A stretch of 6,835 nucleotides of DNA, from the NCBI GenBank assembly GCA_020328135.1, contig JAIXNA010000027.1:1690-8524 (forward strand), read 5' to 3'. Of this stretch, positions 1 through 6,358 are shown in pieces (the first letter of the stretch is position 1; the number at the start of each line of letters is the position of its first letter). Both the position numbers and the translations under genes were made by a program. The notes beneath the pieces were generated by a model, which was not told the DNA's origin, did no database searches, and worked only from the letters and a program-made list of their open reading frames with translations. Source of the DNA: Candidatus Endomicrobiellum dinenymphae. GTDB lineage: Bacteria > Elusimicrobiota > Endomicrobiia > Endomicrobiales > Endomicrobiaceae.

Positions 1-135
1 AAGATTAAACTAATCTTAAGCCTCTTAAAGACTTACAGATATCTCAAGCTGGACCGTCAAAAACCGATTGACCCACTAAAAGAAATAGTGAAAGAGATGG
101 AGTTAAGCGGTAATAGAAGAGGCTGCCAGGGGTAA
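1..135 (+). CDS. C-terminal tail of an unidentified protein (5'-truncated by the window)
   Basis: The first frame is open from base 1 to a TAA at 133-135, giving 44 residues rich in Lys, Leu, Glu and Arg. The tail contains the stretch PIDPLKEIVKEMELSGNRRG, which is hydrophilic and helix-like. I do not recognise the family. The segment is short enough to be open by chance, so it may be the end of a real gene, part of a pseudogene, or non-coding. Its composition looks protein-like and no better frame exists on either strand here. The hairpin and terminator between 260 and 358 would fit the end of a transcript that includes it. Confidence 0.3.
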   Translation, partial: KIKLILSLLKTYRYLKLDRQKPIDPLKEIVKEMELSGNRRGCQG

Positions 136-259
136 AATTTTTGCAACAATTGTTAATTTGGCTGGGAAGCAATGTAAAAACAGAATAAAAAAACAATCGT
201 ACCCAACAAAGTTAAGCAAAAGAAAGAGTAGTCAGGCAGTAAAACAATAGCAACAGTTT

Positions 260-296
260 TAACCCGAAGCGTAAAAAGTCTTTACGCTTCGGGTTA
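260..296. repeat. Perfect 16-bp inverted repeat (hairpin)
   Basis: The arms 260-275 (TAACCCGAAGCGTAAA) and 281-296 are exact reverse complements around the 5-base loop AAGTC. The stem is far stronger than expected by chance in such AT-rich DNA. There is no T-run directly after it on either strand, so it is not a standard intrinsic terminator. It could be an RNA 3'-end stabilising stem, a terminator of another type, or a copy of a dispersed palindromic repeat. Confidence 0.8.
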
Positions 297-308
297 GACA
301 TTAAAAAG

Positions 309-358
309 AAGAAACTTACGGGCATGTTTCAAATATGTTCGTAAGTTTTTTATTTTCT
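309..358 (+). terminator. Rho-independent terminator
   Basis: Bases 309-328 pair with 332-351 around a 3-base loop (TCA). The core AAACTTACG / CGTAAGTTT is perfect, and three G-T wobbles extend the stem inward. The descending arm runs into TTTTTTATTTTC, a good U-tract on the + strand. The ascending arm is preceded by AAAAAGAAG, which gives a T-rich tract on the opposite strand, so it may work in both directions. It would end transcription from the left and insulate the genes to the right. Confidence 0.75.
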
Positions 359-456
359 TGCCGTATTAAAGTACAATTGCGGCAGTTATGTTTGATAGCG
401 TAGAATAGACAAAAGACAGTCTAGAGTCTGCGCTACAAAAACATGAGCGTATTACT

Positions 457-735
457 TTGATTAATTTAAAGAAAGTAGTAAGCGTTATTGTTTTATTTAG
501 TTTTGTATTAAGTTCATGCGGACAAGTAGTAGGAATCTAGTGGAGCGTGATAGCATCGCTGCTTGCGCTTCCGATGGGTTTTATGAAGTTAGAAGCGCTA
601 GCGGCAACGCGACTGTAGTGGAAAGCAATGGAATTGAAAATATTGCCGCTTGCGCTTCTAATAAAGACTAGCACAGCAGGCGGCGGCGAACCCATCAACA
701 ACTTTCGATGGCGATGTTATGGGATATTACATTTA
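457..735 (+). pseudogene. Relic of a small lipoprotein gene
   Basis: A TTG at 457 opens a frame with a clear type II signal peptide: positive start (NLKK), hydrophobic core VVSVIVLFSFVL, and the lipobox LSSC with Cys at residue 21 followed by Gly. The frame stops at 538-540 after 27 codons. A second frame, open from 516 to a TAG at 669-671, continues with coding-like sequence including ERDSIAACASDGFYEVRSAS and ends [11 protein letters not shown], so IAACAS occurs twice. After 671 a third frame reads [15 protein letters not shown] up to about 735. The simplest reading is one exported lipoprotein gene broken by at least one frameshift, probably two. Known of the class: such proteins are lipid-anchored in the membrane after Cys acylation. 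The family is unknown. The region is also visibly richer in G+C than its surroundings. The outer limits are uncertain; a real 27-residue lipopeptide is a less likely alternative. Confidence 0.45.
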
Positions 736-764
736 TTGCAAAAGAATACATTTTTATATATACT
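736..764 (+). promoter_or_regulatory. Predicted sigma70-type promoter of leuA
   Basis: TTGCAA (736-741) and TATACT (759-764) are separated by exactly 17 bp, mostly A/T. Transcription would begin near 771, leaving a leader of about 34 bases before the leuA ATG at 805. That leader is too short for a T-box or a leucine-rich leader peptide with attenuator, so attenuation control is not visible downstream of this promoter. No experimental support is available from sequence alone. Confidence 0.6.
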
Positions 765-804
765 GTGCAGGAAGACTGTTGCGACACAAAGCAGAGAACT
801 AAAA

Positions 805-2343
805 ATGAAAAAAGAGAAAATAATATTTTTTGATACAACGTTAAGGGACGGCGAGCAGTCCCCAGGCGCGAGTATGAATTTAAAAGAAAAATTACTTGTC
901 GCAAACCAGCTTGCCGTTTTAGGCGTTGACGTTATTGAAGCTGGATTTCCTATTTCAAGCCCCGGAGATTTTGACGCTGTAAAGACAATATCTCAACAAG
1001 TTAAAGCATCAACTATTGCAGGATTATGCAGAGCGTCTGAAAAAGACATAAAAACATGTTGGGACGCGGTAAGATATGCAAAAAAACCAAGAATACATAT
1101 ATTTTTGGCTACTTCCGATTTACACATTAAAAAGAAACTTCAAAAAACAAGAACGCAAATTTTAAATATGGCTGTAAAAGCTGTAAAATACGGTAAAAGT
1201 TTATGTAAAGATGTAGAGTTTTCCGCTGAAGATGCCGGAAGGTCGGATATGGACTTCTTGTGTAAAGTTGTAGAAGCTGTGATAGACGCAGGCGCAAATA
1301 CAGTAAATATTCCCGATACTGTGGGATATACAACCCCTGTTGAGTTTGGCAATAAAATAGCTGAAATTAAAAGAAGAACGCCTAATATTGATAAGACAAT
1401 CATAAGCGTTCACTGTCATAACGATTTAGGACTTGCAGTTGCAAATTCGTTATCTGCAATTGAAAACGGAGCAAGACAAGTTGAATGTACTATTAACGGA
1501 ATAGGAGAAAGAGCCGGCAACGCTTCCCTTGAAGAACTTGCAATGGCATTAAGAGTAAGACCGCATTACTACAATGTTCGTCATTCAATCAAAACGAATG
1601 AGTTGTACAATGCAAGTAAACTTGTCTCGAGACTAACGGGTATTTCAGTGCAAGCAAATAAAGCTATTGTTGGAGCAAATGCGTTTGCCCACGAGTCGGG
1701 AATTCACCAAGATGGTATTTTGAAAGCAAGAGAAACTTACGAAATTATGAACCCGTCCGACGTAGGCGTTCCTGAAAGTTCTTTGGTTTTAGGTAAACAT
1801 TCAGGCAGACATGCATTTTTTAAAAGAGTTAAAGATTTGGGATATAAGCTTGCAAATAAAGAATCTGAATTATTATTTGAAAAATTTAAAGTTTTAGCAG
1901 ATAAAAAGAAGACGGTTTTTAACGAGGATATAGTTGCGCTAATTGAAGAAAGAGCTACTTCCGGTAAAGAAACTTTTGTTTTAGATTATTTCAGCGCCGC
2001 TTCAGGCACAGGGACAGTTCCCACAGCAACGGTAAAAATATTGAAAAATGAAAATAATAAAAAACAGGTAAAACCAATAATTTTTCTAGAAGCAGCCTGC
2101 GGCAGCGGTCCTGTTGACGCCGCTTATAAAGCTATAGATAAAATAGTAAAGATGGATATAAAACTTACAGAATTTTCTTTAAGAGCTGTTTCTTCAGGCG
2201 AAGATGCGCTTGGAGAAGTTTTTCTAAAGGCAAAATACAAAGGAATGGTTTATTCCGGTAAAGGAGCATCGACGGACATCGTTGAAGCCAGCACAAAGGC
2301 TTATATGCAGGTTATTAATAAGGCTATAGCTATAGTCGACTAA
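805..2343 (+). CDS. leuA: 2-isopropylmalate synthase
   Basis: LeuA catalyses the first committed step of leucine biosynthesis in the cytoplasm: acetyl-CoA plus 2-oxoisovalerate to 2-isopropylmalate. The 512-residue product has the usual length. An N-terminal HMGL-like TIM barrel begins [17 protein letters not shown], with catalytic Arg14 and metal ligand Asp15. HCHNDLG gives His203 and His205, and [11 protein letters not shown] (from Asn231) carries the metal-binding Asn239. The C-terminal part (about 360-512, starting near [16 protein letters not shown]) is the LeuA dimer/allosteric domain that mediates leucine feedback in this family. [17 protein letters not shown] is characteristic of LeuA rather than citramalate or homocitrate synthase, though specificity is not proven. 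I chose ATG 805 because homology begins there. The frame is open back to an ATG at 628, but those 59 codons look foreign to the family and cover the predicted promoter. The Shine-Dalgarno is weak (AGAGAA at 794-799). leuC follows 69 bp later. Confidence 0.96.
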   Translation: MKKEKIIFFDTTLRDGEQSPGASMNLKEKLLVANQLAVLGVDVIEAGFPISSPGDFDAVKTISQQVKASTIAGLCRASEKDIKTCWDAVRYAKKPRIHIFLATSDLHIKKKLQKTRTQILNMAVKAVKYGKSLCKDVEFSAEDAGRSDMDFLCKVVEAVIDAGANTVNIPDTVGYTTPVEFGNKIAEIKRRTPNIDKTIISVHCHNDLGLAVANSLSAIENGARQVECTINGIGERAGNASLEELAMALRVRPHYYNVRHSIKTNELYNASKLVSRLTGISVQANKAIVGANAFAHESGIHQDGILKARETYEIMNPSDVGVPESSLVLGKHSGRHAFFKRVKDLGYKLANKESELLFEKFKVLADKKKTVFNEDIVALIEERATSGKETFVLDYFSAASGTGTVPTATVKILKNENNKKQVKPIIFLEAACGSGPVDAAYKAIDKIVKMDIKLTEFSLRAVSSGEDALGEVFLKAKYKGMVYSGKGASTDIVEASTKAYMQVINKAIAIVD

Positions 2344-2383
2344 CTTCATATTGATTGATGTGCATCTATTAAAGTTGATTGGT

Positions 2384-2389
2384 TATAAT
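2384..2389 (+). promoter_or_regulatory. Possible -10 element upstream of leuC
   Basis: A perfect TATAAT lies 23 bases before the leuC start. No good -35 box stands at 16-18 bp (TGCATC at 2361-2366 is poor) and there is no TG extension, so a separate leuC promoter is only a possibility. The 69-bp leuA-leuC gap contains no terminator, so readthrough from leuA is also expected. The partly palindromic GATGTGCATC (2357-2366) and two TTGATTG copies (2351, 2375) lie in the same gap. Confidence 0.3.
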
Positions 2390-2412
2390 TACCGAACAAC
2401 AAGGGGAAATAA

Positions 2413-3675
2413 ATGGACAGTACAATTACGGAAAAAATATTAGCGGCGCATTGCGGCAAAAAAGTTGTTGAGCCAGGCGAATTTATAGAGCCGAAAATAG
2501 ATGTAGCACTTTCAAACGATGTTACTGCGCCTTTGGCAATTAAAGAATTTAGAAAATCAGACGCAAAAAATGTTTTTGATAAAAACAAAATAGCTTTGGT
2601 TATGGATCATTTTACTCCAAATAAAGATATCTTGAGCGCCGAACACGTTAAATTTGTAAGAGAATTTGCAAAAGAACAGAAAATAAAACATTATTTTGAA
2701 GGCGGAAACTGCGGAGTAGAACACGCTATTCTTCCAGAAAAAGGAATTGTTCTTCCGGGTGATGTTGTTATAGGCGCAGACTCGCATACATGTACTTATG
2801 GAGCGTTAGGCGCGTTTTCGACGGGCGTAGGTTCAACAGACATCGCCGCGGCAATGGCAACGGGTAAAGTTTGGTTTAAAGTTCCAAATTCACTTAGATT
2901 TGTCTTGACAGGTAAGCTTAATAAATGGGTAAGCGGCAAAGATATTATTCTTTACATAATAGGTTCTATTGGCGTTGACGGAGCTTTGTATAATTCAATG
3001 GAATTTACAGGACCGTTATGCAAAAAACTTACAATGGCAGATAGATTTACAATAGCAAATATGGCTATTGAAGCCGGCGGAAAAAATGGGATATTTACCC
3101 CTGATGAGATTACAGAAAAATATGTGTCAAAAATAGCTAAGAGAAAATATAAATTTTATATGAGCGATAAAAATGCAAAGTATTTAAAGACGCTTGAAAT
3201 AGACTGTGGAAAGATTTTGCCTCAAGTAGCGATGCCTTTCTTGCCGTCTAACACAAAAACAATAAAGGACATAAAGAGAACTTATATAGACCAAGCAGTA
3301 ATAGGTTCTTGCACTAATGGCAGAATTGAAGATTTAAGAATAGCGGCTGCAATTATAAAGAAAGGTAAAAAAGTAAATTCTAATGTAAGAACGCTTATAA
3401 TTCCCGCTACGCCAGCAGTCTATTTACAAGCTTTAGCAGAAGGCTTACTTAAAATATTTGTGGACGCAGGCGCTATAATTTCAGCGCCGACCTGCGGACC
3501 TTGCTTGGGCGGACATATGGGTATTCTCGCATCAGGAGAAAGATGTATCTCAACTACAAACAGAAATTTTGTGGGCAGAATGGGTCACGTTGAATCGCAA
3601 GTGTTTTTGGCAAACCCCGCAGTGGCGGCAGCATCGGCAATAAAGGGTTATATAGCAACGCCAGACGAGATTTAG
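2413..3675 (+). CDS. leuC: 3-isopropylmalate dehydratase, large subunit
   Basis: LeuC with LeuD forms isopropylmalate isomerase, a [4Fe-4S] enzyme of the aconitase superfamily that converts 2-isopropylmalate to 3-isopropylmalate, the step after LeuA. The 420-residue length fits the shorter LeuC/HacA-type branch. Family signatures are present: [20 protein letters not shown] in the N-terminal half, GSCTNGR with Cys300, and [11 protein letters not shown] with Cys361 and Cys364. Together these three Cys are the expected cluster ligands. The start at 2413 is supported by a good Shine-Dalgarno (AAGGGGA, 2401-2407) five bases upstream. It is probably co-transcribed with leuA. Oddity: no leuD follows, although the large subunit is inactive without it, so leuD must lie elsewhere if the pathway works. 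The related homoaconitase or citraconate-type activity cannot be excluded by sequence, but the leuA neighbour favours leucine synthesis. Confidence 0.94.
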   Translation: MDSTITEKILAAHCGKKVVEPGEFIEPKIDVALSNDVTAPLAIKEFRKSDAKNVFDKNKIALVMDHFTPNKDILSAEHVKFVREFAKEQKIKHYFEGGNCGVEHAILPEKGIVLPGDVVIGADSHTCTYGALGAFSTGVGSTDIAAAMATGKVWFKVPNSLRFVLTGKLNKWVSGKDIILYIIGSIGVDGALYNSMEFTGPLCKKLTMADRFTIANMAIEAGGKNGIFTPDEITEKYVSKIAKRKYKFYMSDKNAKYLKTLEIDCGKILPQVAMPFLPSNTKTIKDIKRTYIDQAVIGSCTNGRIEDLRIAAAIIKKGKKVNSNVRTLIIPATPAVYLQALAEGLLKIFVDAGAIISAPTCGPCLGGHMGILASGERCISTTNRNFVGRMGHVESQVFLANPAVAAASAIKGYIATPDEI

Positions 3676-3732
3676 TATGTTGCTGAAGTGTATGATGCAG
3701 GATGCAAGGCTTGCAAGAAACAACGGCAGTTT

Positions 3733-3773
3733 GATTGTTAAAACAATGGCTTTGACGGATTGTTGAAACAATG
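3733..3773. promoter_or_regulatory. Tandem palindromes, candidate operator of the methyltransferase operon
   Basis: Two 16-base units, GATTGTTAAAACAATG (3733-3748) and GATTGTTGAAACAATG (3758-3773), differ at one position and are 25 bp apart start to start. Each contains inverted arms ATTGTT/AACAAT around a 2-base centre. The second unit ends 16 bases before the M1 start codon and abuts a -35-like TTGACG (3752-3757). No convincing -10 follows at normal spacing; TAGAAT at 3779-3784 is 21 bp away. Spaced symmetric repeats before a modification operon are typical of binding sites for controller proteins or autoregulating methyltransferases. No regulator gene is visible in the window, so the role is inferred. 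Confidence 0.45.
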
Positions 3774-3789
3774 CGCGTTAGAATAAAAT

Positions 3790-4662
3790 ATGAAATTAAA
3801 CAGAGTACATAATGAAGATTGTATTAGAGGAATGAAAAAAATACCTAACAATAGCGCAGATATAATTATTGTCGATCCGCCTTATAATGTTGGCAAGGAT
3901 TTTGGCAACGATTCTGACAAACAAAAACATATAGACTACATAGGATGGGCTAGGCTTTGGTTATTAGAATGCCAAAGATTATTAAAACCAACAGGAACTA
4001 TGTTTATTTATGGGTTTGACGAAATATTGGCGCATATTTCAGTATTGTTGCCAATGGAACGTCACAGATGGCTTACTTGGTATTATACGAATAAGAATGT
4101 TCCTTCATTGCATTTTTGGCAAAGAAGTCACGAATCTATTTTATGTTATTGGCGAGATAATCCAATTTTTAATCGCGATGAAGTTAGGGAATCATATACC
4201 GAAGGTTTTTTAAAAGGTAGCGCGGGGAGAGTCCGTCCTAAATCTGCAAGCGCAAGATTTGGCGGTAAAGAAACTGTCTATAACGCAAATAGAAACGGAG
4301 CCTTACCGCGAGATGTTATTCGTGAATCCACGCTTGCAGGCGGAGCGGCATTAAAAGAAAGAATTATTTATTGCAAGACTTGCGAAAAGATTATTACACC
4401 GACGAAAAGAAAACTTCACGAAAAACATGATTTAATAATTCACCCAACGCAAAAACCGCTGTCTTTAACAGATAAATTGCTTAAATCTTGCCGCCCAAAT
4501 AAAAATGATTACACTGTTATAATCCCTTTTTGTGGTAGCGGTTCGGAGTGTATATCCACCTTACAAAACAATGGAAATTATATTGCCTATGAAATTAATC
4601 CCGACTATATTCTATTGGCAGAAAAAAATATCCAACAATTTATAGCAAAAGGCAATCTATGA
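3790..4662 (+). CDS. DNA methyltransferase M1 (N6-adenine/N4-cytosine, beta-type)
   Basis: This 290-residue protein transfers a methyl group from S-adenosylmethionine to a base within a specific DNA sequence. Catalytic motif IV is near the N-terminus (VDPPYN, Asp29-Tyr32), and the SAM-binding motif I is near the C-terminus (PFCGSGSE, Phe247-Gly251), preceded by HPTQKP (218-223). The order IV, recognition region, I defines the beta class; DPPY favours adenine-N6, but N4-cytosine is possible. Motif I is unusual in having IPFCGSGSE instead of the common DPFxGSGTT. The segment 195-213 holds CKTC then HEKH (C-x2-C-x11-H-x2-H), which may bind zinc. Length is normal and the frame intact. The upstream Shine-Dalgarno is weak. 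The stop codon overlaps the next gene's ATG (ATGA, 4659-4662), the pattern of a coupled methyltransferase-endonuclease pair. The recognition sequence cannot be read from the sequence alone. Confidence 0.9.
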   Translation: MKLNRVHNEDCIRGMKKIPNNSADIIIVDPPYNVGKDFGNDSDKQKHIDYIGWARLWLLECQRLLKPTGTMFIYGFDEILAHISVLLPMERHRWLTWYYTNKNVPSLHFWQRSHESILCYWRDNPIFNRDEVRESYTEGFLKGSAGRVRPKSASARFGGKETVYNANRNGALPRDVIRESTLAGGAALKERIIYCKTCEKIITPTKRKLHEKHDLIIHPTQKPLSLTDKLLKSCRPNKNDYTVIIPFCGSGSECISTLQNNGNYIAYEINPDYILLAEKNIQQFIAKGNL

Positions 4663-5349
4663 AGAAATTATTAGAGAAAGGGAATTTTAAAAAAATTGAC
4701 GAAGCGTTTTTAACGCAATCGCTTAATGTATTCCAAGATATTACAAAAATTCAGCAAAAATATAATAAACTTGATACAGATACTTTTATAGAGGTATCTA
4801 AAATATACGCATATCAACATAGCAAAACACGGACTTGATGCAAGAAGGCAATCAAAAAATAGCGTGCTAAAATTTGATTATTTGGAAGTTAAAACCGCAA
4901 GTTATGACGCTGAGTCTTGGCAAGCGACCTTTAACGATACGACTCTTGAAAAGGCTAATCTGTTTAAGGAACAAAACATAGAACTCGCATTGTCGGTTTG
5001 GCGCACCGCAAGCGAACTATTGTTTGTTGTGTATGGGAAAAATACTGGAATCGGTAATTTTCTTGAAGAAAAAGTAAAACAATTTAAAAAAAGCAAGAAA
5101 ACAGTTCGCTCAACACAGTCCATATCAATTTCTCCTTTAGTATTAAAATATGGATTTAATGTTTTCCGTAAATAAAACACCTGATGAGATTTATAATTTA
5201 TTTCAAATAAGAAGCGGTTGTCGAAAAATCCCACGAAATAAGATTTTAAGAATAGAAGATTTATAATTAGGTAGATAATATTACGGATTACCAACTATTC
5301 ACAAGGTGATAATTCCAAAACAAAATATGTATTAGCAGAAATAAAATGA
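4659..5349 (+). pseudogene. Frameshifted gene, probable type II restriction endonuclease
   Basis: Frame one (4659-4838) starts MKKLLEKGNFKKIDEAFLTQ and ends at TGA. Coding resumes one frame over, from about 4822 (AKHGLDARRQS) to a TAA at 5173-5175. It resumes again from about 5159 (FSVNKTPDEIYNLFQIRSG) to a TAA at 5264-5266. Further coding-like pieces are VDNITDYQLF (5271-5300) and, in yet another frame, SQGDNSKTKYVLAEIK, ending in a TGA at 5347-5349. Joined, they give about 230 residues, a usual size for a type II endonuclease. The Asp of GLDARR (4837-4839) and Glu/Lys of LEVK (4885-4893) could be the PD-(D/E)xK nuclease residues. Position between methyltransferases, with ATGA overlaps at both ends, supports the endonuclease reading. 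At least three frameshifts are needed, so no full-length nuclease should be made. The family is not firmly recognised. A GTG at 4864 opens a 103-codon piece, but it is an internal fragment rather than a gene. Confidence 0.75.
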
Positions 5350-6353
5350 AACAAACAAGCAATAAAAAACTTAAGCCTAATCTGCCTCGTATATCAAAAA
5401 AGGAAAATAACAGTTCTGATTTTTTTACAGCGTTGGAACAGCAGGGGAATTATATTGTTTCTCGTGAAATAGAAGATGAAACAAAGAAAGCAAAATTAGG
5501 GTTTAATAAACTCACCCCTACTGAATGGGCTTTGCTTTCTAAAAACGTTATTACTGAAGATGATATATTAAACCCTGTGTGGAGTAATTTGTCTTCGCCT
5601 CGTAATAAATATCAACTTGAACACGGCGCAGTTTATCCTGTAAAACTTTGCGAAAGATTAATTAAAATGTATTCTGCTGAAAGCGATAGCGTTTTTGATC
5701 CATTTTTAGGAATAGGAACGACAATGATAGCGGCGCAAGCGTTAAATAGACATTGCGTGGGCATAGAACTAAATCCTAAATTTGCAGGTATTGCTCAAAA
5801 GTGGCTAGATGATGTACAAGGATTATTTGCAAATAAACTGCATTATAAAATTGTTAAAGACGATTGTCGTAATATGTTAAACCATATTCGTAAAGAGAAA
5901 ATTCAATTGACAGTTACATCTCCGCCTTATGCTGACTTCATTCAAAAATCATTAAAAGATAGAGAAACAACGCATAAAATTTCTGTTATCAAATATGAAA
6001 ATAACAGTACTGTAAAACAGTACAGTCAAAATGAGCAAGATTTTGGAAATTTGTCTTACGACAAGTTTTTACTGCAGATAAAACAAGTTTTAAAAGATAA
6101 CTTTGTTTTAACAAAAACGGGCGGTTATTCTTGCTGGGTTGTAAAAGATTATAGGGATACAAAAAATAAAATTCCCTACATCCCATTTCATTCTGATTTA
6201 GCGCGCACTGGCGAAGAAGCGGGTTGGAAATATCACGACTTAATTATATGGGATCAAACAGGACAACGTCGATTAGTATTATTAGGATATCCAAGCGTTT
6301 TATATACTAATCAAAATTGTTCGTTTATAGTAGTTTTTAGGAAAGTAAAATAA
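5346..6353 (+). CDS. DNA methyltransferase M2 (SPPY type)
   Basis: This 335-residue SAM-dependent DNA base methyltransferase belongs to the N4-cytosine/N6-adenine superfamily. Residues 1-75 form a charged N-terminal extension. Residues about 85-110 (SSPRNKYQLEHGAVYPVKLC) match the motif X region. Motif I is FDPFLGIGTT (Phe117-Thr126), followed by VGIELN. Motif IV is TSPPY (Ser192-Tyr195), and the C-terminal part (HDLIIWDQTG to FIVVFRK) resembles motif VIII and beyond. The order X-I-IV is opposite to M1, so the two are not recent duplicates. SPPY is commonest in N4-cytosine enzymes, but does not decide the target base. The ATG overlaps the last stop of the broken endonuclease (ATGA, 5346-5349), and there is no good Shine-Dalgarno, suggesting translation coupled to a frame now interrupted. 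The gene itself is intact. Confidence 0.88.
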   Translation: MKQTSNKKLKPNLPRISKKENNSSDFFTALEQQGNYIVSREIEDETKKAKLGFNKLTPTEWALLSKNVITEDDILNPVWSNLSSPRNKYQLEHGAVYPVKLCERLIKMYSAESDSVFDPFLGIGTTMIAAQALNRHCVGIELNPKFAGIAQKWLDDVQGLFANKLHYKIVKDDCRNMLNHIRKEKIQLTVTSPPYADFIQKSLKDRETTHKISVIKYENNSTVKQYSQNEQDFGNLSYDKFLLQIKQVLKDNFVLTKTGGYSCWVVKDYRDTKNKIPYIPFHSDLARTGEEAGWKYHDLIIWDQTGQRRLVLLGYPSVLYTNQNCSFIVVFRKVK

Positions 6354-6358
6354 TTGTG
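6339..6358 (+). promoter_or_regulatory. Ribosome binding site and GTG start of M3
   Basis: AGGAAAG (6339-6345) stands 10 bases before GTG (6356-6358), inside the last codons of M2. The frame is closed upstream by TAG at 6338-6340, and the first in-frame ATG is 14 codons further in, so GTG is the best start. The gap from the M2 stop is only two bases. Confidence 0.6.

Larger units (their letters stand above)
136..456. other. Gene-free stretch with two hairpins
   Basis: I see no convincing gene in these 321 bases; all frames are broken into short pieces. Two short open stretches, about 131-187 and 172-249, read somewhat like protein but have no start or recognisable motif, and could be worn remains of the upstream gene. 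The palindrome AACAATTGTT lies at 145-154. The notable content is the 16-bp inverted repeat at 260-296 and the terminator at 309-358, listed separately. A weak promoter-like pair, TTGCGG at 377-382 and TAGAAT at 401-406 with an 18-bp spacer, precedes the lipoprotein relic. Confidence 0.5.

Noticed and set aside
260..358. CRISPR array or riboswitch from the paired hairpins
   Set aside because: The two stems differ in sequence, there are no repeat-spacer units, and no gene with a fitting function follows the terminator.
628..804. 59-codon N-terminal extension of leuA from the ATG at 628
   Set aside because: It shows no LeuA-like sequence, overlaps the predicted promoter and the lipoprotein relic in another frame, and the product from 805 already has the normal length.
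2324..2340. Perfect palindrome CTATAGCTATAG followed by GTCGAC at the end of leuA
   Set aside because: It lies within codons for IAIAIVD, has no T-run after it, and leaves no loop for an RNA hairpin; likely chance in coding DNA.
3677..3766. 29-codon open frame between leuC and M1
   Set aside because: No ribosome binding site, no recognisable motif, and it overlaps the palindromic repeats; too short to support as a gene.
4864..5175. A separate 103-residue gene starting with GTG at 4864
   Set aside because: Protein-like sequence continues upstream of the GTG in the same frame (AKHGLDARRQS) and downstream in another frame, so this is a middle fragment of a broken gene.
4902..5294. 130-codon open frame on the minus strand
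   Set aside because: It lies antisense to the endonuclease relic, has no recognisable motif or ribosome binding site, and is explained as a shadow of AT-rich coding sequence.
4820..5300. Programmed ribosomal frameshifting in the endonuclease-like gene
   Set aside because: Three or more shifts at sites without a consistent slippery sequence or stimulatory structure are better explained by mutation.
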